DNA of 64,000 nucleotides, taken from the NCBI GenBank assembly GCA_041398785.1, contig JAWKUA010000002.1, forward strand, positions 248,001 through 312,000. Reading direction: 5' to 3'. This document shows, piece by piece, positions 27,581 to 36,200 of the stretch. This DNA is from Planctomycetaceae bacterium (GTDB taxonomy: Bacteria; Planctomycetota; Planctomycetia; Planctomycetales; Planctomycetaceae). Position 1 is the first letter of the stretch. Each line of letters starts with the position of its first letter. The translations under genes and the position numbers were made by a program. The notes beneath the pieces were generated by a model. That model saw only the letters and a list, made by a program, of their open reading frames with translations. It was not told where the DNA came from and made no database searches.

Positions 27581-30500
27581 ATGCATCAGCTTATCCGAGC
27601 CTCCGCCGGCAGCGGCAAGACGTTCAAGCTGTCGAATCATTTTCTGAAGCAGTTGTTTCTCGGCAACGCTCCGGAAACGATTCTGGCCACGACGTTCACG
27701 CGCAAGGCGGCCGGTGAAATTCTGGGACGCGTCCTGATGCGACTTGCCGGCGCCGCTCAGGATTCCGCTGCCGCGGCGGAACTGGCAGAGCAACTGAAGC
27801 CCGCCGATGTCACTCAGGCCAGGTCCCGGCAACTTCTGGCAGGCGTGACCGCGGAACTGCATCGCGTCCGAGTCTGCACGCTGGACAGCTTCTTTCAGCA
27901 GGTCGCGCGAAGCCTGACTCTGGAACTGGGCCTGCCGCCGGGATGGAGCATCGTCGACGACGCGACCGACCGCGACCTTCGCCAGCAGGCAATCGACGCG
28001 GTGCTTTCGCAACACGTGCCGAAGGACGCTCAGCGGTTGATGCAGATGCTGGCGAAAGGTCGCAGCAAGCGCAGTGTCCGCGATCTCATCAACGATACAG
28101 TCGAGAATTTCTACGACCTCTTTCTGCAGACAGACCAGGATGCCTGGCAGCGCATTCCCAAACTTCCGCGACTCACCGGGCAGGAACTTCAGCAGACGAT
28201 CGCAGACCTGCAGGAATGCGAACTTCCCGATCGCAAAAATTCCGCCGACACGCGAGCTGCCGACATCGCACGATTCGAATCAGGCGACATGGAAAAGTTC
28301 CTGACGACCGGATTTGCGAAGTCCGTCTTCGAGGGACACTGCACCTACTACAAGAAGCCCCTGCCGGAAAGCCTCGTCGAATCCTGCCGCAAGCTGGTCT
28401 CGCACGCGAAGGCTGAACTGCTGGACGCGCTCCGCCAGCAGACAATTGCCACGTATCGCCTGATCGAACGATTTGACCGCGAATACGCTCGGCTGCGATC
28501 CGAACACGGCTGGCTGGGATTCAACGACGTCACGCGCACGCTCGCCCGTTCCCACCGAGCGGCCGACGGAGACCGCATGAATTTCCGGCTCGACAGTTCG
28601 ATCCGGCATCTGCTGCTGGACGAGTTTCAGGACACGTCGCCCGATCAGTGGAGTGTCCTGAAACGCCTGGCACTGAATATCGCCGAACGCTCGACGCCGG
28701 ATGAAACCAAAGGCAGCTTCTTCTGCGTGGGCGATCCGAAACAGGCGATCTATGGCTGGCGCGGCGGTGTGGCTGAGATTCTGGATTCCGTGGAACGCAC
28801 AATCCCCGACATCGCAGCCACGTCGCAGGACGAAAGTCGCCGATCTTCCACCGCGGTCATTAACACGGTCAACCGCGTGTTTCGCCACATCGACAGGCAC
28901 GCCGGCCTGGACGACTACGAAGGAGCCTGCCGCGACTGGTCAAGTGCGTTCCCGGAACACTCGACTGTCCACACGGATCGGCCAGGCTTCGTTCAGTTGC
29001 GAACGTCGCCGAAGTTCGAAGGCGACAACGCCGACGAACGCCGCGAACCATATTTCGAATGGGTGGCGCAGCAGGTCAGGGAACTGCATCAACAGGCTCC
29101 GGGCGCGGAGATCGGCGTCCTGACAGTCAGAAACGCAACCGTCGCGCGGCTGGTTCACAAATTGACGCTGATGGGAGTTCCGGCCAGTGAGGAAGGCGGC
29201 ACGGCTCCCGTCGACAGCCCCGCCGTGCTGGCCGTGTTTTCGCTGCTGCACCTGGCCGGACATCCCGGCTGTGAGGTGTCCCGGTTTCATGTCGCCACCT
29301 CACCGCTCGCGGACTTGGCAGGACTGCACACCTGGAACGACGACACAGAAGCAGCCGAATCGGCAGCGCGCATTCGAGCCCGTCTGATGGACGACGGGTA
29401 CGGCCGCACTCTGCAGTGGATTTCCAATACCGTTCGACCCGTGTGCAGTCAGAGGGACCTGCTGCGGCTGAAACAGATCGTTGCTGAAGGCTGGAAGTTC
29501 GACCAATCACCGTCGCTGAGCCCGACGGAATTCGTCCGTCTGCTGGAAGGCAGCCGGCTGAGCAAAGCCGAACCGGCTCCGGTGCGAGTGATGACGATTC
29601 ACCAAAGCAAGGGCCTGGAATTTGATGTCGTCGTGCTGCCGGAACTGGATGGCGCAAGAGATCTGTTTCGTTCGCCGAAGGCTGCGGTCGGCGGACCGGG
29701 AGGCGACGCGCCGCCGGACAGCGTTTGCCTGTGGCGAAAAAAGGAGCTGCGCCCGCTGCTGCCCGAAGCTCTGCGGCGGGCATTTGAACAGACGACCGAA
29801 CGAGACGTCCGCGAAGCACTGTGCAAGCTTTACGTCGCGCTCACGCGAGCCGTCCACGCGCTGCACATGCTGGTACCGCCGGTCGAAAAGGGAAAGTCGC
29901 CCAAAACTTTCGCGGGGCTGCTGCTGGCGGCTTTGTGCGATGACGATTCGGATGGTGAAAATGAAGTCCTTTACGAAACCGGCGACGAATTCTGGTTCAA
30001 CAACAACCCGAAATTCGGGCAGCCGCGACCGCATGACGCGATCCGGCCCGATCCCGCGCTCGCGGCGCCGAAGATCAGGCTTCAACCGATGCCCGGCGGC
30101 CGAATTCGCGGGCTGCGACGCGAGGCTCCTTCGAAACACGAACCGGATCGGCTGTACATCAGCTCGCGTTCCGGCAAGTCCGACGGAATTCCTGAAGAAT
30201 CCGGCTGGCAGCGACCCGATGCCGCAGATTCCCGGACGACCGCGATCGATCCACGGACGAAAGGCACGTTGTTTCACGCATGGTTCGAAGCAATTCTGTG
30301 GCTGGACGAAGCGACGCTGCCCGAAGACGGCGCCTGGTACGCAATCGCCGAATCGAATGGCATCGACAAAGCCACGACCGACCTGCTGCTACCGGACTTC
30401 CTGCGAATTTTGAAACAGTCCGAAGTGCGACAGACTCTGAGCCGTTCCGCCGCATTAGCGCGAGCACCATTCGCCGAACTGTCGGGCGGGATCCGCGGCG

Positions 30501-30829
30501 GACAGTACGAATTGAGCGTTGAGAACGAACGCTCGTTTGTCTTCCGCCGCAGCGGAGCCATCGTTCAGGGCACGATTGATCGCCTGGTGCTTCTCAGCAA
30601 GAACGGCAGGCCCGCTGCCGCAGAAATCATCGACTTCAAGACAGACCGACTGTTCGGTGACTCCGCCATCTGGGCCGCCGACAGAATCGCACACTACGGC
30701 CCGCAGCTTGACGTCTATCGCGAAGCAGTCGCTCATTGCTTCCGCGTCGATCCGGACGCCATCGTTTCTCGACTGCTGTTGCTTGAGGCCGACGTTCTGG
30801 CAACAACGAATGTCCATTCCGCGCGGTAA
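27581..30829 (+). CDS. AddA-like UvrD-family helicase-nuclease
   Basis: This 1082-aa protein has a superfamily 1A helicase core: Walker A ASAGSGKT (7-14), LLLDEFQDTSPDQW (motif II, around 345), FCVGDPKQAIYGWRGG, MTIHQSKGLEFDVVVLPELD and LYVALTRA. The C-terminus carries a PD-(D/E)XK nuclease of the RecB type, with IIDFKTD near residue 1018 and YGPQLDVYREA downstream. The layout is that of AddA, the helicase-nuclease subunit that processes DNA double-strand ends for recombination. No AddB, RecC or RecD is adjacent; LpxB is upstream and a tRNA downstream, so the partner gene must be elsewhere. Confidence 0.92.
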   Translation: MHQLIRASAGSGKTFKLSNHFLKQLFLGNAPETILATTFTRKAAGEILGRVLMRLAGAAQDSAAAAELAEQLKPADVTQARSRQLLAGVTAELHRVRVCTLDSFFQQVARSLTLELGLPPGWSIVDDATDRDLRQQAIDAVLSQHVPKDAQRLMQMLAKGRSKRSVRDLINDTVENFYDLFLQTDQDAWQRIPKLPRLTGQELQQTIADLQECELPDRKNSADTRAADIARFESGDMEKFLTTGFAKSVFEGHCTYYKKPLPESLVESCRKLVSHAKAELLDALRQQTIATYRLIERFDREYARLRSEHGWLGFNDVTRTLARSHRAADGDRMNFRLDSSIRHLLLDEFQDTSPDQWSVLKRLALNIAERSTPDETKGSFFCVGDPKQAIYGWRGGVAEILDSVERTIPDIAATSQDESRRSSTAVINTVNRVFRHIDRHAGLDDYEGACRDWSSAFPEHSTVHTDRPGFVQLRTSPKFEGDNADERREPYFEWVAQQVRELHQQAPGAEIGVLTVRNATVARLVHKLTLMGVPASEEGGTAPVDSPAVLAVFSLLHLAGHPGCEVSRFHVATSPLADLAGLHTWNDDTEAAESAARIRARLMDDGYGRTLQWISNTVRPVCSQRDLLRLKQIVAEGWKFDQSPSLSPTEFVRLLEGSRLSKAEPAPVRVMTIHQSKGLEFDVVVLPELDGARDLFRSPKAAVGGPGGDAPPDSVCLWRKKELRPLLPEALRRAFEQTTERDVREALCKLYVALTRAVHALHMLVPPVEKGKSPKTFAGLLLAALCDDDSDGENEVLYETGDEFWFNNNPKFGQPRPHDAIRPDPALAAPKIRLQPMPGGRIRGLRREAPSKHEPDRLYISSRSGKSDGIPEESGWQRPDAADSRTTAIDPRTKGTLFHAWFEAILWLDEATLPEDGAWYAIAESNGIDKATTDLLLPDFLRILKQSEVRQTLSRSAALARAPFAELSGGIRGGQYELSVENERSFVFRRSGAIVQGTIDRLVLLSKNGRPAAAEIIDFKTDRLFGDSAIWAADRIAHYGPQLDVYREAVAHCFRVDPDAIVSRLLLLEADVLATTNVHSAR

Positions 30830-30986
30830 GAGCGGCGGTCCGATCATTCGGCAGCCAAAAAGCACCGAAGCACGCTGCATTCCGCCCACTGGCAGTCGGG
30901 CCGTGTCGCTTGCCGCCCGGCGCAGTGACTCTCGGAACGACGATTCACCATCAACGGACGCGGCAGATTCTGACGCACTGCGCAGG

Positions 30987-31023
30987 AAAAAAGGCTCGCC
31001 AACCGACAGACGATTGACGAGCC
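30987..31023 (-). terminator. Rho-independent terminator after tRNA-Asp
   Basis: Read on the minus strand, a 10-bp stem (31014-31023 with 30993-31002, one G-U pair) with an 11-nt loop is followed by six T residues. It begins 13 nt after the tRNA-Asp 3' end, the normal place for a tRNA transcript terminator. Confidence 0.85.
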
Positions 31024-31036
31024 CTGATCTATTAAG

Positions 31037-31110
31037 CGAGGCCGACGGGACTTGAACCCGCAACCTCCGGATCGACAGTCCGGCGCTCTAACCAATTGAG
31101 CTACGGCCCC
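31037..31110 (-). tRNA. tRNA-Asp (GTC)
   Basis: A 74-nt tRNA on the minus strand. The acceptor stem GGGGCCG pairs with CGGCCTC (one G-U). The anticodon stem CCGGA/TCCGG holds loop CTGTCGA, giving anticodon GTC. The T-loop GTTCAAG is canonical and the discriminator is G, as expected for Asp. No encoded CCA follows. It lies downstream of the acidic/Arg-rich gene and is followed by the terminator at 30987-31023. Confidence 0.97.
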
Positions 31111-31214
31111 CTGCTTGGGGTGGGGAACAGTATCACCGCGAAACTGCGGAATCAAGTATTCCGCAGACCAATTCTTCGACCGACGGTCAGGAACTGCGGG
31201 GAGTTGCGGTCAGT

Positions 31215-32819
31215 TCATTCCTTCGGCGGACGACGCGGCCCCCGGCGTCGCTGTCCGCCGCGACCACCGCCGGAACCTCGGCTACCGCTGCGGCGTTCAG
31301 CGTGGTCGGCACCGGGAGACCGGATCTGCAGATAGCTGATGGCCTCTTCCCACGACGAAACGCCTTCGAATTCGGGTGCCACTCCCGTCGCTCGACGCGC
31401 TCCGGCAGGTGCCGACGCCGCTTCATCTTCATCCTGTGGCGAAGATGATCGCCGTCGTCCGGCCGGTTCTGCATCCGCCGGCGCCGATTGTTCCCGCTGC
31501 GGCCTGCGGCGACGTGAGGAACGCCGCCTTCCAGGACGTTCAACTTCGTCTTCGACAGCTTCGGAATCGCCCGCATCGGCCACCAGTTCATCGTCATCGT
31601 CGTCCCAGGTGTCTTCCGCTTCGACGACAACGGGTTTCGGTCGAGAACGTCCGCGGCGTCCTCCGCGAGACCGGCGGCGCGGTCGTTCGTCATCGTCTTC
31701 TTCGTCTTCGTCGGAAGATTCTGCCGCCGGAGCCGTTCGATCCGCCCCGGGCCGCTTGCGCGGAGGCGGCACCGTCCGGCTGCGGGCCGGCGCGACGCTG
31801 ACAAAGTCCTCGTCGTCCTCTTCGAACAGGATTTCGGACAGAACATCCTCATCTTCTTCGTCTTCGTCGATTCCCTCAACCGACGAAGTTGCCGCGGGAA
31901 CGGACGATTCCTCAGCAACGTCTTCACGGTCCCGGCGACGACCGCGGCCGCGCCGGCCACGACGACCCCGCTTGCGCCGCGGCTGAACATCAGCGTCCTG
32001 AAGTTCTTCCGCTTCGTCCTCGTCAGCAACCGCCCGGACATCAACGACGTCGTCCTCGTCTTCGTCTTCCTCGTCGTCGTCAAATCCAGCAGCGACTTTT
32101 TCGTCGGCGGCAGGGGGCGCTTTGCCGGATGGTGCCTCGTCGTCCCAGACCCACTGATCCAGTTCGTCCCAGTAGGCTTCGTCGTCGGCGGCAGCAACCT
32201 TTACGGGCGCAGACTCCTTCTTTCCTGTCGATTTCGAAGCGGAGTCCTGTTTCGACGCTGCGGGGCGAACCGCTGGTGGTTCTTCTGCTTCGTCGTCGTC
32301 TTCCGCTTCGTCGTCGAAGTCAAATACGATATCGATGTCTTCGTCGTCATCGTCATCGTCGTCGTCGAAATCGTCTTCCACGACAGGCCGAGCCGGTTCG
32401 GACTTTTTAGCCGCCTCAGAATGTGATCGCTGCACCGGCTTTTCTTCGGCCCGCGCCACAGGAACGGCTCGCCCGGACTCGGCGACGTCGGCGTCCTCTT
32501 CATCGTCCTCGTCGGAGAACAGAATCAGGTCGTCGTCGATTTCGTCGGCATAAGCTTCCGCCGAATAATCCGGCTGCCGGCGGTCGTCGCGATCAAACTC
32601 GACGTCATCATCGCCGGACGCCGCTGCCGCCGCAGGCTCAGCGGGCGTCAGCCCAAGCAGACTGTCGACGGATGAACTCCCGTCATCGTAGTCATCGAAC
32701 AGCAGTTCATCGCCAACCGCTTCCGGCTTGCTGAAGTCGATGCCGAACAGCTTCCTGGCCAATTCGTCGGAATTGTCCGCGGAATCCTGAGGTTCGTTTT
32801 GCTCTGCCGGGTTCGTCAT
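31215..32819 (-). CDS. Acidic and Arg-rich low-complexity protein
   Basis: The start is ATG 32819 (534 aa, MTNPAEQNEPQD); the frame runs on to 32990 but that part is not protein-like. Blocks dominated by Asp/Glu alternate with Arg-rich blocks (RRKRGRRGRRGRGRRR, RSRGGRRGRSRP, RRSSRRRRPQRE). Two short stretches look ordered: ELARKLFGIDFSKPE near residue 20 and SSWEEAISYLQIRSP near the end, followed by a Gly/Arg-rich RGG-type tail. Such mixtures are typical of RNA-binding or condensate-forming scaffolds, as in the tails of RNase E. I do not recognise a family. It lies upstream of tRNA-Asp. Confidence 0.75.
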   Translation of the reverse strand: MTNPAEQNEPQDSADNSDELARKLFGIDFSKPEAVGDELLFDDYDDGSSSVDSLLGLTPAEPAAAAASGDDDVEFDRDDRRQPDYSAEAYADEIDDDLILFSDEDDEEDADVAESGRAVPVARAEEKPVQRSHSEAAKKSEPARPVVEDDFDDDDDDDDEDIDIVFDFDDEAEDDDEAEEPPAVRPAASKQDSASKSTGKKESAPVKVAAADDEAYWDELDQWVWDDEAPSGKAPPAADEKVAAGFDDDEEDEDEDDVVDVRAVADEDEAEELQDADVQPRRKRGRRGRRGRGRRRDREDVAEESSVPAATSSVEGIDEDEEDEDVLSEILFEEDDEDFVSVAPARSRTVPPPRKRPGADRTAPAAESSDEDEEDDDERPRRRSRGGRRGRSRPKPVVVEAEDTWDDDDDELVADAGDSEAVEDEVERPGRRRSSRRRRPQREQSAPADAEPAGRRRSSSPQDEDEAASAPAGARRATGVAPEFEGVSSWEEAISYLQIRSPGADHAERRSGSRGSGGGRGGQRRRGPRRPPKE

Positions 32820-33272
32820 GAAAGTCGTTTCTGAGTGGTCTGCCGATTCAAAAAAACGGCCGTTTTCGTTGGGGACGGCCGGATTGCTTCGAGAGGCTCT
32901 CCGGTCACTTGTGGCCGCATGATACTTGCCGGATTTTGCATTGGCCAGACTCCGATGCTCCCGGATTCGCAGTTCCCGGCCCTGACTCACACATCGTCCT
33001 GCGGATGCGATCTCCCCCGGAGGCAGCGCCAGGGCAGTTGCGCCCCACGCTCCCCGCCCGGCCGAAGGCCATCAGGAGCGTCGAATTAGCGAAGCAAGTT
33101 CGGAGAAGGGCGGCTCCGCGTTCGCCACTCTGCGTTGTCAGAAACACCGGTTGCGCGTTCGGCCCTCTCCCTCGCATCGCTCCGCTCGCTCGACCTCTCC
33201 CTGCCGCTGCGCTGGGAGAGGTGAGTGCGCGGACGCCGGGAGACGCGGATCCGCTAAAGCTGCGATGGCGAA
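32820..33272. other. Intergenic region of about 450 bp with a hairpin repeat
   Basis: There is no supported gene. A 9-bp perfect inverted repeat (33193-33201 with 33214-33222, stem ACCTCTCCC, 12-nt loop) lies about 50 bp past the stop of the minus-strand PQQ gene, where a terminator would be. Its CTCTCCC/GGGAGAG core is like a common dispersed bacterial palindrome. The remainder, 32820-33190, should contain the promoter of the acidic-protein gene but shows no clear elements. Confidence 0.6.
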
Positions 33273-36200
33273 TCAGTCCGGGTCCGATTGATCGCCGTCG
33301 GGCGTGTCGTCGTAATCAAAGGTAACGTTTCGAACCTCAAATCCAATCGCAATCTGCCGCTTCTGCGGGTCCATTCTCAGAGCGTGGTAGTTGAGTGTCC
33401 GGCCGAGATCTTCCTCGGCGAACAGTTCTTCACCGGTTCTGGCGTCCAGCACTCGTGCTGCATAGTGTGCAGTGGGTGCATCGCTTCCGTCCGGCAGTTT
33501 GTCGCTGGGACGCTTCAAAAGGACAAGCAGCGGCGCGGCGGGTGTGAACGGAGGCTGCTGGCCCGGCGTCAGAATTCGAAGGAGTTCATGATCGGTGCGT
33601 CTTGACCACAGGAGCGATTTTCCGCCACCGTCGATCGCGTAAATCCAGCCATTAATCGGATTCGTGTCGGAAATCGGATTCAGATCGTACGACGGGTCAT
33701 CCACGCTTTCGGTCAGCACCAGCAGCCGTTCGTGGCATGGCCGAAGATAGAGTGCTCGACATGCGGGAGCATCCGGAACAGTCAGGTCCGACACCGTTTC
33801 TCCGGATTCGGCATCGAAGATTCTCAGACGATTGCTTTCCGACAGCACCGCCACCATGCCGCCTGCGATATTGGAAAAGCAGGAGTCCGCCGGCAGCGTC
33901 ACTTGCCAGACCGTGGAGTTATCGGCCAGGCTGAATAACTCGAGACTGGACTTCTCCGAGGTCAGCCGAAACAGCAGACAGCGTCCTTCAGAAACTGCGA
34001 TTCGCCAGTAGGTATCCGTGCCGGGCTCTATTTCGAAGTCGGCGATGGACGAATTTGAGTTTTCGTTCGCTTCGGTCCACCAGTCGGGCAGCGGGACTCG
34101 CCGAGTCACTGACCCGTCAAGCATGTCGCGCACTTCGATCTGTCCGGACAGTTCAGAAATCAGGCACAGTTCCTGTTCGGTTCCCGTAAGCGTGCAGTCG
34201 CCCGGAAGCCCGTCGACCTGCCACGCGCGCCTGCCCGTCAGCGGATCGACGACGCGAAGCTGCCGTCCGCTGTAAAGAGGCAGGCCGTTTGTCGTCAGCG
34301 GACCAACCGGGAACAAACCGGCCGGCTGGATGTCGTACTGTTCGGTTCGCTGCCAGGCGTCGTCAAATCCCTGGCGGTCCGTGGCCCGTTCCAGTTCGGT
34401 GGAAAGATTCAATTCCCAGAGCACGGTCGGCGGCGACTCGCCACTGGCCGTGGAACAGTCCAGCACAAACAACATGTGCTGCAGCTTCACGGCCAGCAAA
34501 TGTCCGCAGGCCAGCAGATAACGTTCGGACACCGTGTTGTACGACTGAAAATAGCGACGTGCCTGATCGTTGAAAACGATCTGCGGCTCGAACTGCCACC
34601 TCAGACGTCCCACTTCGTCGTACGCCTGGACGCTGTTTTCTGCCACCGGCTGCACGAACGCCCAGCCGGGAAATGCACCAGCCGATCCGAACAGCGGAAG
34701 ATTTCTTCCGGCCGCTCCGATTCGCGGATCGCGCCCGGCGACGGCAGTCCGCGCAGGCGACTCCGTGACGCGCGGCCGGCCGTTCCAGGGTCTGTGTTCC
34801 TCCGCAAGGTCGTCGGCATAATCATCGCGCCATTCCGCTGCGGCGGTGCGTGTCGCTTGATCGTACGGAAGCCGCAGACGCCGCAGCACCGATCCCGATT
34901 CGGGACGATCGGCTGCGGGACGTATGCGTTCTGCGCCGCCGCGGCTTTGTTCGAAAAGTGTCCGGACCGAATGCAGCATCCCGTTTTGGCGCCAGAGATC
35001 CAGCAGACTGACAACGGCCCGCCGCGCCGCGATGCTGTCACCGGAATCGATGCTGTCCGCCAGCAGGTGAGTTCTGACCAGCAGCGCTGTTTCCGCCGGA
35101 AGCGTTTCCTGTTCGTGAGCGAACACAGGAGCGATGGCCGGCGCCAGACCGGTCTGCAGGCAGATCTGACACCACCAATAGGTTTCCGCCGGCGACGACG
35201 CATTCCGGATTCGCTGTCGCAGCGGTTCCGTCAGCGCATTCACCAGTGCCGCGCGAAGTTCAGCACCGACGGGCTTCGATCGGTCGCTGTGTCGTGCGAT
35301 CACCTGATGGATGACCTTCGCGACTCGACGATCCGCCTGACAGATGATCGGACCGGTGGCGACGTCGCGATCCCGCGCGACGTACGCATCGTCGAACTGC
35401 TGAAGTATGTGTTCTGCGAGTTCCCCGATCGGCAGACCGGACTGTTCCAGCAATCCCTGAGCCGCCGTGTCGCGCAGCCAGTCCAACTGCCGCCGAGTCC
35501 GATTGATCTGCTGCCACTGAGCCGGCAGCACGGCCGCATCGACGGGGTTCATGCCCAGCATTGACTGCACCAGCGCCGCCACCTGTTCCTTCGGCGGCGA
35601 ACTTTCGGCAATCAACTGCCGGACCCGAGGAACCTTTTCGGCGTTGCCGCGGTAGTCCAGCCGAAGCGACTCCAGCAGCGTGTCGATTAACAACTGGCGT
35701 TCCGCGTCGTGGTCTGTCCCGGGACTCGGCGGTGTCGATCCGGCCAGCGCATCGGCAAGAACATTCTCCGCCTGGTTCACATTCTGCTGCAGCAGCAGCT
35801 CGCGAGCCGCCAGCAGCGGCGTGGACGCAGCTTCGTCAGGAATCGCGAACCGCCGCACGTCTCTTAATGACTGCGAAAAGAGATCGCCGTCCACGCCCAG
35901 CAGGTTTCCGGGAAGAGCTTCGCCGCCAAGCGACTGCGTCAGCAGCCGGCGGCCCGATTCAATGTCGATGGATTCAATCGCCGGCGCCGACGTGGGAACT
36001 TGAATGATCCGGCCGTTGGTGGCTGCCTGGCCGCAGACGATGTCGCCGTCAAGTTCCGTTCGCCAGAGCGAGGCACCGTCTTCCAGCCGAATGGCCTCCG
36101 CGCCCGTGGGACCGGTCAGCACGATCGTGTTCTCCGTGACCGCAGCGATTGCCCGCATCGCGCCGCGAGGCCGCGTCCAGAGTTCCATTCCGGAATGCAG

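Noticed and set aside
34476..35564. 362-aa plus-strand ORF opposite the PQQ-propeller gene
   Set aside because: Antisense to a long, well-supported propeller protein.
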